Of a DNA stretch of 64,000 nt, positions 45,274-57,575 are shown piece after piece; position 1 is the stretch's first letter; each line of letters starts with the position of its first letter. Source of the DNA: Ischnura elegans (lineage: Eukaryota; Arthropoda; Insecta; Odonata; Coenagrionidae); NCBI RefSeq assembly GCF_921293095.1, contig NC_060249.1:87555907-87619906 (forward strand), given 5' to 3'. Made by a program: the position numbers and the translations under genes. The notes under the pieces were generated by a model. That model had not been told where the DNA came from, made no database searches, and worked only from the letters and a program-made list of their open reading frames with translations.

Positions 45274-47281
45274 TTGTTTGCCGGGAAAAAAAAAACAAAA
45301 AAATTATAACACTAAATCTTTCTTAACGATTGCAATAGTTGACGTAGAAATTTTCATGAAAGTAACGCATGCTTTGTTTCGTGGAGTAATCCCCTCATCT
45401 CCTCCGGCCAACCTCGGCTCCGCCTTTTCTTCATGCACTTCTCCCCTCTGACTAAAAAGATCTTGACTAAGTCCCCATACTTCCTTCCTGTTCCAAGCCA
45501 TCTTTCCCTCCACTTCCACATCTCCATCGCATCCTTGAGGTGTATCATTTTTTGTGTGCTTGCGCTCTCTTGGACCGGGGGAGAAGTTTGTTATTTTGGG
45601 GCGTTTTTCGAGGGACGCTGTTTTTATCATGTCTCGCAAGGGTCTGTGAAGGGCTCGCTCTATTTTTCACCATTCTTATTTTCCAAAATAGGATGGTTAG
45701 TGTTGACGGATGAGCGGATTTATTTGCTTTCCTAGGTGATGCCTTCCCTACCCATTATGATTCTCTTAAAGCGTTGTGAATATTCTTTTTTCAAAAGGAT
45801 TTCTAAGGCCAGCTTCCTTGTTAGTTGATGGTGTTGTAATTCATGCGTGTTTACCGTAGTATGCCATGATACTGGGTGCTCGATATCATTGTGTGATAAA
45901 CGAGTTGTACCTTAAAATAATTTTTAATATAGTTAATCAGAACAATCCCGAGCTTCACAGAAAAAAGTAACCTTTAGCTTGAAAGAATAACTTGGGCTCT
46001 TCAAATAATTCTTTAAATACAAAAACATGTCTCGTGTTAACTTGTAGATGTAATATATTCTTGGTAAAACCTAATTTGCCTTGTCATGGGGCATGAAAAA
46101 GGGAGTCCTTACATGGGGTGCATGTAACAGTTCATAAGAGATGTAAAACAGACCAGTCTTTTAAGTTAAACGCTTTTGGATTCTAGAAGAAGGTATGATT
46201 TCCCTTGGGTAGATTATTCCATTATTAGAGAGTTTTAGGATAGGTTATACCCCACTATTATAAATTTTCCGCGAAAAATGTCATGGCATTTTCGGACCCT
46301 GTTGCAGAGGCAAAGAAGGATATACGGATGTACATATGATGACTTCCTTGGCTTGTGCAAATCGTAAGAACTGGTCCTAAAATATGAGATACTCTACGGG
46401 TATCAATGCCATATTGTGTGGATTTTTGAAGCAAATTCGCCAAGAAAAGACGGCTATACGCTTATACTCCATTTTATGAATATTTTCAGATTCTTTGAGG
46501 TTAAAAGTATAACTATTGAGGTTCTTATTAGGGCTTAAGCATATGTGTTAGGTTGTAAAAAATGTTCTTTAGGAGCTTAATAAATATGTTGGTATTAGGA
46601 ACGTAATTTGATGGAAAGAATGCTCCAGTAATAGGAAAATAAGATGGAAATAATGATCCAGCAATGCCTGTGTGTTTAATTAAAAATGGGAAACATAAAC
46701 ATATTTTTATTATTAGTTCATATATACTAAGTGAATTTGTTACATTTAATAAAACCTTACTCCTCTATTTTTACGATCTTGCACAAATTAATTCAAGATT
46801 TCTGAAAATTTAGTGCAAGAATTCGTGCCGAAAATTGTTAAGTTTATGCACAGAAATTAAATATCAAATGCTCCCCGTGTGATAGAACTCCTATGTTTAA
46901 GAAAAGAATAGGAAACACTTTTCTTGAATCAAGTTTTCGCTCGTTTCTAAGAAATATTTTATGTTCCGCTCAGAAATTATTTATCTTGCCTCAAAAGCAG
47001 TGTCCTTCCGCTTCCCTGAACCTTTCTCGCCGTGACAACTGCGTCAGTCTTTTATTTATCGTTTTCGGAGAGCGTGGTCTCGTCAGTTTGCGAGCGAGTA
47101 AATGGCCGCGCCGTCAAAAGAGCGCCCCCGCGCTTTCGTCTTTTGGATCTCTCCCTTTCAGAAACGAGAGAGCGACACGCCCCCTCTTAGTCCAACCACT
47201 TTCCATTTCATTGCCACTATCTTTCTTCTGCCGCAGTTCCTCTCAGCAAAAAGAAAAGGGTAACCGTACACTTCAAGACTC
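45274..47281. other. Unassigned, with biased patches
   Basis: Pyrimidine-rich at about 45370-45560 and 46990-47270, with overlapping 100-131-codon frames lacking domains. AT-rich elsewhere. No gene is supported. Confidence 0.4.
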
Positions 47282-47553
47282 CTACTAGGCAGTGGCGTAG
47301 CCAGGGTGGGGTCCGGATCCCCCCCCCCCTAAATATAAAATCAAAATTATTTTCCTTCATAAAAGAAAACCAAATATTGAGAAGTCATGAATTTATAAAA
47401 TATTTCTTTGACAAATGAAGTTTTTTTTCTATTACGATAAAAATCTTGAAATTAGTTTAAAACCCTCTACTTAGTACCTTGTTTCTCAAAAATTTCCTCC
47501 CCTGCTTTTGGACCCCCTCGAACGATATTCCTGGCTACGCCACTGCTGCTAGG
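47282..47553. mobile_element. hAT-type MITE, family H1, copy 2
   Basis: A 256-bp element (47290-47545) with near-perfect ends CAGTGGCGTAGCCAGG and CCTGGCTACGCCACTG, a well-known arthropod hAT terminus. Flanks CTACTAGG (47282-47289) and CTGCTAGG (47546-47553) match at 7 of 8. G/C-run subterminal blocks and an AT-rich centre are as in the copies at 19.0 and 57.3 kb. No ORF. Confidence 0.9.
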
Positions 47554-48670
47554 ACGTCCAGTGCATGGTTTCTCGGCTCAAGTTCTATCTCTCTCCTGCA
47601 GGGATGATTTCCAACTAATAATCACAAGCTTTTTGGGATAGATTTTGAAGTAAACATGTAACATTTATCAAACCTGGATCATTTCATTGGTGCACATTTT
47701 TCTACCCTCTCACCTGCGTCTGTTTTATTTTCGCTATCGCATTTTCTAACCTATAATTTGCAGAACGTGTTAGCGAGCGAATGTAACTTACCCGACGAGA
47801 AAACAAATAGAAAATATTTCACCTGCTGAAGTAGTATTAAGAACACGAATATCAGAATGAGTTTGGACGTTGACTTTAGTTTCAGCATTAAAAATATTTG
47901 TTGAGATATATTTTTCATGATATTGTATATTTTCAATGCTGGTTTCTGAATTTCAAAACGCTACCATTTCGTAGAAAAAAAACGTGGGCGTGCTTCTGAA
48001 TGCTTTCTATGTAATTTTTTGCATAAAATACAGTTAATTCTCTCCATGGCAGATCAGGATACTTCCGATTGAGTTCTTTCACCATAGTATAGTCGCTTAT
48101 TGTTGGCCTAGCTCGTTGTGTGTTCATAAGTTTAAATAGAGTGTACGAGTACGATAATCAAGAGGATTGTAAGAATCCGTAACCATGTCCTTACGGCAAA
48201 TTTCATTTTCGAGAATATCCGAGAAGAGTAAGAGCCTGTTAATATTGTGGTCAGCATATCTCCTACAGCGATTTTAAAATTACGTGAATAACGACAAAAA
48301 TAATAAATTTGGAATTAAACACGTACTACCACATTTTTATTTTTTAAACGTGATCGAGTTATGCATATAAATGTTTTTAAACAGAAAAAGTATATTTATT
48401 TCACCTTGAATCAGAAGAGTTCTGTAAATGCCGAGTTTTTTGGCTAATAATTATTTTGAGCTAAATACTTTGAAGCTACTGAAAAAAACATTTTCTTTAA
48501 ACTAGCTTGAATTTTGTACCCCTCTGTAATCCTTAAGGATGAAAGCAGCAATCTTGAGCATGCATAATTTGTCCCTGTGATTTGATCTTTTTTTTTCTCC
48601 AAAGAATTCCGACATCTTGAAAGCCCAATTATTAACTCTTATCTCCCCCAATTCCGTCCCAATTCCTATG
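47554..48670. other. Unassigned AT-rich sequence
   Basis: No supported gene or repeat. Confidence 0.4.
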
Positions 48671-48689
48671 CCTATGGCCTGAGTATTAG

Positions 48690-49400
48690 GGACGCGTGTA
48701 TCTGTGAAGCACGTGGAAGCGTGGGAGGAGGAGGAGGAGGAGGAGGAAGAAGAGCTTTTCCATGGGATGATGAGGAAAGTGGCAAATGCGGGCCCTGGGA
48801 AATACGGTGGTCTACGTGTAAGGAGAGATGAGAGTCAGCGGGGGAGAGAGGGGAGGTAGACCTATGTCTTGGAGGAGGGAAGGTGGTGTAATTAGCGAAG
48901 CCGTTGTAGTGGATTAGGGCGATTAGAGCCAAAAAGGAAGGAGTTTGGCGGGGTGGGGATGGTATAAGCATCTCTAGCAACGGCTCTAGCGGGACGCCCT
49001 TGCAAGACGGCGGAGGCGGCGGCGGCGGTGGTGATGGGATTTTGGTAGCGGGGCGACGGGGCTGGATCCAATGGGAATGGTTAGGCGGTGGATGGTTAAG
49101 ATGTTGGAGTTTCCAGAGGATGGCGGTCGCAGATAGGGGTGGCTGGTTCGTGCCGAGGGGAGGTGTTTTTGAGTCAGTGCGGGTGGGTGGAGGGTATTGG
49201 AGAAGGGAATTGGGAAGGGGAAGAAAACTTGGTGGAAACCTTATGGGGTGCTGGGAGGCATTGTTGTAAGGATATAGGGGAGACGTGGAGGGAGCCAAAT
49301 GGAAGGGGAAGGGTATTTAAGAATTTAGCGCGTGGAAGGGGAGGACGTCTCAAGATATGGGGACTTTGTAGAAGGGATGCGTGCAATGACTGTAAGACAG
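48690..49400. repeat. Purine/G-rich island with GAG and GGC microsatellites
   Basis: (GAG)n at about 48724-48747 and (GGC)n at about 49009-49030 on a strongly G-rich plus strand. The 208-codon minus frame (48672-49298) is Pro-rich with two poly-Pro runs that are simply the translated microsatellites. No domain or splice context supports a gene, although a disordered exon cannot be excluded. Confidence 0.5.
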
Positions 49401-49675
49401 ACGTTATCGATGCTCAAGCCTAGATAGGATTGTTTGATGCTCTCAAGAAACGACCTATTTTCTACACAGATAAGTAACGTTGAATGATAGACGTATTTGT
49501 TTAAACTATGTTTTTGAAGATTTAGTCTAATTTTAAATTGAGCTGAGCAATTTTAAATATATTTAAATATTGTAATTTGATCTTGTAATTAGATAAAATA
49601 TCACATGTTTACAAGAGTTTTTGGACCTAATATAGTTTACCACTGGAAATATTGAGTATGCATTAGCGTACCGCA
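49401..49675. other. AT-rich flank
   Basis: No feature seen before the LINE target duplication. Confidence 0.35.
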
Positions 49676-50820
49676 GCACAAGTACTCATCATCACTGGTC
49701 AGCAATCCTAGGATTGGTTTGACGCAGCTCTCCACTCAGTTCTCCTATCAGCTAATCTTTTCACTCCTACGTATTTCTTCTCTTTCACATCTCTCTTTAC
49801 TTGTTCCATATATTTTGTTCGAGGTCTTCCTTTTCCATTCTTGCCTTCCACCTGTCCTTCGACGATTGTCTTCATCAGGCCATCATGTCTCAAGATGTGG
49901 CCTATATGGTTGTTCCGTCTTCTTATTAAGGTTTTCATGAGGCTTCTCTTCTCTCCTACCCTTCTTAGGACTTCCTCGTTACTAACTCGGTCGATCCATT
50001 TGATTTTCATCATTCTTCTGTAGCACCACATTTCAAAGGCCTCTATCCTTGCTTTCTCCGCTGCGGTCATTGTCCATGCCTCACTTCCGTGTAGGAGCAT
50101 ACTCCAGATGTAGGTTCTTATAAATTGTTTCTTTACATCCATATTTAAGTTTCCCGCTGTTAGCAGGTCTCTCTTTTGGTGGAATGCTCTCTTCGTCTGG
50201 GCTATTCTGCTGATAATTTCTTTCTTGCTTCTCCCGTCACTAGTTATCTTGCTTTCCAAATAACAGAATTCATCCACTTCTATCAGTTTTTGCCTCCCTA
50301 TTTTAATGTTGGTCTCGACTTCTTCTCTTCTGCTGCATACTAAGATCTTGGTTTTCTTCGTGCTTATTTTCAGTTGATATCTACTCATTACCCTACCCAT
50401 ATTAACCAGAATATTTTTTAAATCCTTCTCTGTTTCTGCTATAACGGCTATGTCATCGGCAAATCTTAGCATGCTATTTTTTTCTCCATGGATATTCACT
50501 CCCAATGCCTTTTCTTTGATTTCCTTAATGGCTTTTTCAATGTAAACGTTGAAAATTACGGGTGACAATGTACAGCCTTGTCGCAATCCTTTCTTAATTC
50601 TTGCTTCTTCACAGCTGGGCCCTGATTTTATCACGGCTATTTGGTTTTTGTATAAACTGTGAATGATTCTTCTGTCATTATAAAGAACCCCAATATCCTT
50701 TAGGATTCCAAGCATTGTGCTCCAATCCACGTTATCAAATGCTTTCTCTAAGTCCACAAACGCAACGAATGTTGGCTTGTTCTTTTCCATTATCTTTTCT
50801 ATGAGCAGTGCACAAGTACT
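49676..50820 (-). mobile_element. 5'-truncated LINE with exact 11-bp target duplication
   Basis: GCACAAGTACT occurs at 49676-49686 and again at 50810-50820, bracketing 1,123 bp. Read on the minus strand, the insert starts inside the RT coding region and ends in a short CAGTGATGATG tail instead of poly(A). That tail is typical of RTE/CR1-like LINEs rather than L1. The exact duplication and open frame mark it as a recent, dead-on-arrival copy. Its mobilising family must have had active full-length members. Confidence 0.9.
49708..50809 (-). CDS. LINE reverse transcriptase, C-terminal 367 codons, open
   Basis: The frame is uninterrupted from the truncation point to the TAG at 49708. Counting from MEKNKP as residue 1: FVDLEKAFDNVDW holds the first catalytic Asp (residue 13). 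GLRQGCTLSPVIFNVYIE (68-85) is RT block 4-type. LRFADDIAVIAET (108-120) is the YADD-type catalytic box with both Asp present. After the thumb come AFEMWCYRRMMKIKWID and HILRHDGLMKTIVEG, then GRPRTKYMEQVKRD, all common in the C-terminus of insect LINE ORF2. The endonuclease and fingers are lost by 5' truncation, so it cannot be active. Family close to RTE/L2-like; exact clade not determined. Confidence 0.9.
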
Positions 50821-52131
50821 ACAAGTTTAAAATTGAAATAACCTAATTTGGAGGGGGAGTATTACGTAGCATAGTATTACGTAATCGTTACAGTTTTCCT
50901 ATCCCATTTACACTTACTTGAGAGCAATGTTAGCATAAAAATTGCAACCTCTGTAGACCAAAAAACATCGCATACTTTTCAAGGTTTTTGCGGCGAAAAA
51001 TTCGACGTGCTTCCACCTTTCGCTAATAAGTTGATGACGTCAATAACTCTTGCCAAGCGATCCACTGCTTCTGCGCTGCTTCTCGGTCTCGCGCACCCAT
51101 CTCGCATTGTTCTTTGTCATAAACATTAAAATGAACGATTACTTCCATCAAGGATCAGGTCTCTATGAACGACTCAATGAACCAGAACTTAAATGACGTC
51201 ACTAACTCATGAAAAGTGGCCCGCAAATTTTTGCACATTTTCATTTTAGAGTGAAGAGAAAATGGCTGATTGAAGAGGACATTTTTCGTAATAATGTATT
51301 TTTTCCCATTCCCCGACCGAGTTTTTACTTTAACTTCGATTCCGGGTATGTGTTAACTATATTATGTCTGTCTACACCTTTATTTATTTTAATACGGTGA
51401 CAGCCAAGCAGTTTTTGCAGCAAACGACTACCCATCTATACACCCCTTTATTCATCAGAATGTATATGGTTATAAGTATTTCAAAAGACAATCTACATTC
51501 CTCGCAACCTTTATATCATTCCGTGAAGATTAGAGTCACTTCTTTCTTCTGTTCTTGTCTACAAAGTCTTACATCCTGTCCTTAAGCTCCCGTCATTCTT
51601 TCACAGCCTCCTTACTCGGGCACCCTCTTACACGCACTCACAGGGCTTAATCCGCCTGGATCTCCTATTCGGCGAGCCACTCTCCTCCTCGGCAGAGTCC
51701 TTCAACCTTCCTCGGGTCGCTCAGCCGTGACAAATGGCTCACGCCTCTCATTTCATCGCGCTCCTCTCCAGAGATATTCACGGATCCTCTTTAAGTAATG
51801 TAGAACTCTCGCGCAATTCCCGGTAGCCTTTATCTGTCTTCAGTCTTTTCCCACGTGGCCCTGATAGCCAATACGGATTCTTCATCTTTCACCGATTAAT
51901 TCTTTGCTCGTAATGCTTCCATCATTGGGCATGAATTCAAGACACTTGGTTATAACTATTGGCAGTTCCTAATATAAATATGTAGGCTGTACGTAATGAA
52001 ATTGCTGTGATATTTGTTATCGTTTATCTTTAATTGTACATATGCGTTCTACATTTGTAAGTAAATATTGATGTGTATTACCAAGGTGTGTTATTTCAGA
52101 CGCTTTTGTAAAAAATGGCCCTAGATATATC
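50821..52131. other. Unassigned sequence
   Basis: A pyrimidine-rich part at 51590-51800, otherwise AT-rich. No gene, tRNA or TIR element recognised. Confidence 0.4.
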
Positions 52132-52274
52132 ATATCCATACCTCCGCTGCATAAACGCTCAAAAATCGCCCACCGAATCAAATCCGCTCATCTAGATAGC
52201 CCTTATAGTACAAGATAAGTGGATTTGATTCAGTGGGCAATTGTTGAGCGTTTGTGCAGTGGAGGTATCGATAT
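52132..52274. repeat. Hairpin repeat, about 60-bp arms
   Basis: Left arm 52132-52193 (ATATCCATACCTCCGCTGCA...) and right arm 52213-52274 (...GTGGAGGTATCGATAT) are imperfect reverse complements with a 19-base loop. The arms share TAAACGCTCAA/TTGAGCGTTTG and AATCAAATCC/GGATTTGATT. No target duplication was resolved. It is unrelated to the hammerhead-like set. Confidence 0.7.
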
Positions 52275-55200
52275 GGATGATGGATTCCGGAGGCTGGGGT
52301 ACGTGGGTTTACCATACTTTTACAATGGAGCAGTATGAAACTTTTATGCACGTACTCTTTCATGCATACATGTTGAGGCTCTCAACTGGTCCTGAAAAGG
52401 ACTTCATGGAAGTCCTTTCTCCTTCGCGTTGCCATCAAGGATGGAACGCGGGGTTCCTTTATCTAGGTCCATGAGCCGAAGGTCCGTGGTTTGATTCCCG
52501 TCTGAGGGGAATTACTTCTCATGGAAATTCGAGTGTATAATTTCACTGCTTTGTTACCAAAGATGGTTTTAAAGTAACCTTTAACATGGGAATAGCGAAT
52601 GTCTATGTGCTATAACATACATAGAGGTAACAGTAAGTATGCACAATTTGTAACTAATATAATATTTGAAATTAAAAAGGCTTTTATTTTACCTATTTAT
52701 ATTATTATTCAATTTAAAATTCTGATTTTTGCAGCATAAGAACCATAACAAGATTATTTATCCAATTGTTATTCATTTTCATGAAATTTGTCTCGGGGAT
52801 CATATGATGGCTAACCAAAATTTATTGAATTGATTTTGTTTAAAATAAATATTCAGGGAATCCACGCTTTGGAATCCGAGAATAGTATGGTGAATGCAGG
52901 ATAGCTGACGATTCTCGGCTTTTATGTTCGCCATTTTTGGCCATTAGACTTCAGCTTGTCATCGAATGATCTTACAGATTTAATTTTCCCCCATATACCT
53001 ACCCACTCATAGATCCAGTTCTGATTTGAAGTATTTTGTTAACCACGACGATAGTATTAACTTTTACATGTTCCCTGAAAGGCCGTAATGAAATCATTTA
53101 AATCGCTTTGTCAAGAATGTTATTCAGCTGTGTAATGAGACGCCATATGGTGTAAATAATAATTTTCAATAGTAATATTTGCATTCAGGTGGGAAACTAT
53201 GCCGTAGCGCGTCATAAGGAACATGATGAATAGATTCTTTCTTTAAATAATACACTTTTGTGTATTTACGTGCTTCATTTTAGGGGCATCGCGGAAATTT
53301 CTTAGGTGAAATCCAATCATTGGCACTTATCTTTCTTCAAGTTTTGGTTGTAGTCCTCGTATACATGATTGCTTCATTAAACGTAAAGAATATTTGAAAA
53401 TTACTTTAATATACGATAAAATAAAATTTTATGACGATTAGCGCTAGCTAAGTTGAGTAGTAGGGCTACATTTTGCCACCCATATTTAAATGCTAGGATA
53501 TCAACCTTTCTGTATTAAATCGAGTGCGGCAGTAATTCAAAGCTCTATAGACTTCGCCTGTCCGCTATTCTTTAAAATTCAAACTTATTTTTCTAGCGTG
53601 AAACATTTTTTTTTTAGATATTCCTCACGTTCTTTTTGAACGATGTTATGAATGTGATACATGATTTGGAGTGATTATTCGTTGCCAAAATTTTTCATCT
53701 TTCAACAATTTCAATTTTTCCCAGTCTGTTGTTCCTTTAAAATGTTTAGGTAAAATCATTCAAATTCGCGACACGTTATCTAGAGTAAGCAAAGTCAGGA
53801 ATAGAGTTACGCAAATGTAATATCTGCTTGTGGATCCCATATCGTGGTACAAACAAGGTCTTTCACAGTGAATTATTTAAATTCGTGGCTCAAGAATATA
53901 GAATTCCCCTGCATCGTTATCTACCTCTAAAATTTTTCGCATAATATGGACTACAAATCTTATTTTGAAGTATTCTTTCCCAATTTAAAATGATTTTATG
54001 CTTTATTATTCCCACAACTCATCATATGTCGGTCGAACCTGAGTAACCCCTGCAGCCATTATCGTTACTGACCATTGACCGTGGGCGGAAGAGGCCATAA
54101 TAATTTACCTAAGCACCGACTACGTAGCACAAAAGTTTTCCGATTCCATTTGAAACATTTTGCCTGGAAAGCAGTGAATGACACGGGAATTTCTGAAGAC
54201 CTAGCAGTTCCAGGGCGTAATGTGGCACCCAGAACAGGCACTAAGTCTTTATGGACCATTTCCGACACGCTGCGACTCGTTCTCAAAAGATTTGGTCTCC
54301 TTGCATTTTCCTAGTCGTTATCTCACAGTAAAAGAAATTTCTTCGAAAATACGCAAGCTTTGAGCCAAGTTTATGTAGAATAGCCTGCATCAAGGATCTT
54401 CGTAGAGATCTTAGGTCACCGCTAATGCAAAGGCTGCAGCGTATCGCTCGCAGCGGACTACAGGCGTTTCCTCCTTTTTAGATTCATCCTCGCAAGATTT
54501 AGCGATTACATTTGTTCATATGGTTTTGAAGCATTTGAGATGACGCAAATGTCTTGGCCTTACAGAATTGGAGAGATGTATATATTACTGCGCTCTGAGT
54601 TTGTTTCCTTTTGAAAAACGACGAATATCAGCGCCCAAGGATGCCGAAGTGCATTGTATGTTTTGGTTGACATCATTGGTAACGTGAGGATGTTTTATCT
54701 TTTTTTCAGACTGCCTTACTCGTATTTTTGGAGATTCATCTCAGAGAATCCGTGCTTTTCCTTGTCATGCAACAAATAGATTTTTTTATAGAATCTGTAT
54801 CGTATTTGAGTGCTGCAGCTATGCAATGCACATTTATTTATGAAAATATTTGTCTGCCAAAGGAGTAGTATAAGCCATGTATTTAGAATATTTTATTTAA
54901 GTTTATTCTGCCATTAGTTTATAGATTCTTCCTTAACAGTTCGAGTTCAACTCTTATGTAGAATTATCCTTAAATCTCAATATTTTATTATTGGGCAACT
55001 CATTGGTTACGTATCGGAATTTAACTCTGAAAATTCGAATGCAGTATTATTTCGGCGGGATAGTTGGTGTCGTTATTTTCTTGAGTGGGTAAAGAAATCG
55101 CGGTTAAAACATTTTTGCAAACGATATTTGGCGGCTTCAAATTTTAATCAAACTAGATATTTTTGGGAGTTTTGTCTGTAAGAACTTTTCCTGTAGAACT

Positions 55201-55429
55201 TTGTTAATTCTCTAGATTTAAAAAGATTTTTGCTCAACCTAATCAGTTTTTATTAACTCGCATAGCAAAATGGATAATTTGTGGCGTGAATTCGTGAAAT
55301 CGCTTCATGGCGAATCGAAATAAAACTTTGAAATTTAGTCCTGGCGATATCACACCGTGTTGAAACGTGTAAATATTAAAGTTACTTATGTGAAATCTAT
55401 TAAGTTTCTTCGATTCAACAACTAACATG
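52275..55429. other. Gene-poor AT-rich stretch
   Basis: Near 52460-52510 CATGAGCCGAAGGTCCGTGG followed by GGTTTGATTCCC looks like a degraded tRNA-SINE head. Frames at 54065-54314 on both strands show no domain. Nothing else is supported in about 3 kb. Confidence 0.4.
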
Positions 55430-55935
55430 ACATTGACTGACAGGAAAGCAAAAAATGTACGGGGGCCGTTTTTTCGGCCTCCAATGGGCCATGATCAGAA
55501 GACGAAGTGATTGATTATAAACTATTTCATTGCTGAAGGTTGAGCAAATTTGTGGTGTCCTTTCTACATAATCACCTCGGTGATTGAGGAATTGGTTGTG
55601 CCTGTGTTCAAGCTTTGCTGCACCTTCTTCATGGAATGTTGCCACCGATGACTTTCAATCATTTATGCCTTTGTCCTGAAGCTTATCGCCCGTTTTAAAA
55701 CGCTTGCCATCTAGCCAAATCTTCATTTCAGCGTAAAGATGGAAGTCCTCCGGTACTAGGTAGGCATTGCACGCCGGATGATCGAAAATGTTCCATTGAA
55801 ATTGCTCAAGGGGCAGTTGGGCTGCATCAGCACTGAGATGACGGGTGTTGTCATGGATCAGAACACTTCCAGAAGTCAGCTTTGCTCTTCTTTTATTATG
55901 ATTGGGAATGGACGTAATTTTTCACACAGTTTCAC
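55430..55935 (-). pseudogene. Mariner transposase C-terminal relic
   Basis: The minus strand encodes, across stops and frame breaks, KRRAKLTSGSVLIHDNTRHL (mariner LLLHDNARPH, second catalytic Asp). Then come FQWNIFDHPACNAYLVPEDF (usual HPPYSPDLAPSDYH), KIWLDGKRFKTGDKLQ and KLEHRHNQFLNHRGDYVE (usual RYDKCLN..GDYVE). The SPD residue that supplies the third catalytic Asp is replaced, so the copy is inactive. No terminal repeats found. It is distinct from the 36.2-kb element in sequence. Confidence 0.85.
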
Positions 55936-56931
55936 ACTCTCGCTACATTGAATTAAAGAAAAATTCTCTTTTTGTCGGCATTAAGGTCAAACATGATGTC
56001 AATACTGAAGCCATTCGGCGTTTTCTGGGTATCGCTCCCTAATACGCACTTGGCGGTAGAATCAACTGAGGCAGTGTGGTTAATGAGATTGCTACTAACT
56101 AATTCGACATAAACATTTGCTATATAATAACAATATAAATTATTTCCTTCAGCAAAAATTATTAAAATAATGTCTTTAGAGAAAAATATGTTGCATTAAA
56201 ATGTTATGTACCGTTTAAAACGTTTGTAAATGATAAAATACATGAGTTATGTACCCGCACATAGTGAAATAAGCAAATAGAAGAAAAGAGATCATATTAA
56301 TTAGCTCAACTAATAGGAAATAATTAAAGGTACTTAAGTCGAATTATCCAACATTCAGCATCTATCGTAAAATATAGCAGTGTAAAATAAACAAATTTGG
56401 CGAAGTTATATACAATTCCGCATGGGGTATTAAAAGACCCCACGCGCCCACTTACGTCACAAAGTGAGGTGCGCCTACTTAAGGGTTAAACTAACAACTT
56501 ACGGTTAGAAATTACTTGAGCGTGTGGTGTGGAGGACCTGCCCTACCTGCGCAGTAGCCACCCGTCGCTTGTATGGTGTTTTTGCTGAGCTATCGGTGGT
56601 TAAAAAAAAACCTCCCTCGTAGCTCTACGCAAAGATCTTCTACGTATGAGCTGGCTTATTGGCGTTATCGGAAAAAGATCGGGAAGGAGATGATCCAAAT
56701 AAGTAACGGAACGATCATTAACCGTCGTAAATGATAATGAGGACGAGAAGCGAGAGGAACTTCAAACGGGGTCGCCAGCTGATGGGATAATTGGCCACGA
56801 TGATTGGAGGATGATGGCATTCATTTTAAAACGGATTAATGAGCGTGAACCGTTGGGAGTGGGGCTTGGTGAGGGAGAGACCGGTAAAGGGCTTTTGCTC
56901 GTGGAGTTGCGGTTGAGCGCGGAGCTGTGTG
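55936..56931. other. Unassigned sequence
   Basis: AT-rich, then mixed. The 5' half of the mariner relic could not be traced with confidence beyond about 56050. Confidence 0.35.
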
Positions 56932-57075
56932 TTTCCTCATCATCAAAGGAGCCGAAATCCGCCCCGTAGCGAGCACGTCTTCCCCACCACCTGACCCTGA
57001 GGCGTGCGTGTGTAGGTGTGTCGGTGGGAAGATCCTAAACCCCGTTCAAGGCAACCATAGTGCTTCCCACTGGGG
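56932..57075 (+). repeat. Diverged direct repeat, copy 1
   Basis: Shares an ordered set of blocks with 58610-58742: TTTCCTCATCATCAA, TCTTYCCCAC, ACCTGRCCCTSAGGCGTG, an A..CCTAAAMCCCC block and GTGCTTC..AGT. A dispersed element or an old segmental duplication about 1.7 kb apart. No coding signal. Confidence 0.6.
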
Positions 57076-57288
57076 ATATGCGGTATATGTAGGATAGCCT
57101 GTTTATCTGGTATTTTTTCCTTTCATATCAATTTATACCGTCGCTTATTTCATTGCTCATTATACATGAATATTAGGTGTCGTTATCCAATCAAGCTATC
57201 CGATATATTTTTTAATAAATCCATGATAAAATATAAGCTACAATAGGTACATTTCACATTTAGATATAAAACTCCAATATCTACCATG
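57076..57288. other. AT-rich spacer
   Basis: No feature seen before the hAT-type MITE. Confidence 0.3.
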
Positions 57289-57575
57289 GTTTCGACCAGT
57301 AGCGTGATTATGGGGGGAATAGGGGATAGATCCCCCCTAAAGCCACGGAGAAACAAAAAAAAGTATTTGAAATTACTGTCGAAGTCTGATGTCTTATTTT
57401 TTCCCTATTGTGATGACTTTCCCCGTAATTGCGAGTGAAACCAAAATTTTTAAGTGCCAAAATGATGTATAATATATTTCAAAATGTTTCCCGGACCTCC
57501 CGTTACCTGGGGGTAGGGGTGTTGCCTGCCCAGGCCCTCCTAATCCATATTCCTAGTTACGCAGCTGGTTTCGAC
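57289..57575. mobile_element. hAT-type MITE, family H1, copy 3
   Basis: A 271-bp element (57297-57567) between perfect 8-bp duplications GTTTCGAC (57289-57296 and 57568-57575). Ends CAGTAGCGTGATTATGG and CCTAGTTACGCAGCTG are diverged from the CAGTGGCGTAGCCAGG consensus. It keeps the G-run/C-run subterminal blocks and AT-rich core of the copies at 19.0 and 47.3 kb. No ORF. Confidence 0.88.

Noticed and set aside
48672..49298. 208-codon minus-strand frame, Pro-rich
   Set aside because: The length comes from (GAG)n and (GGC)n tracts and a G-rich plus strand. The poly-Pro runs are translated microsatellites and no domain or splice framing is present.
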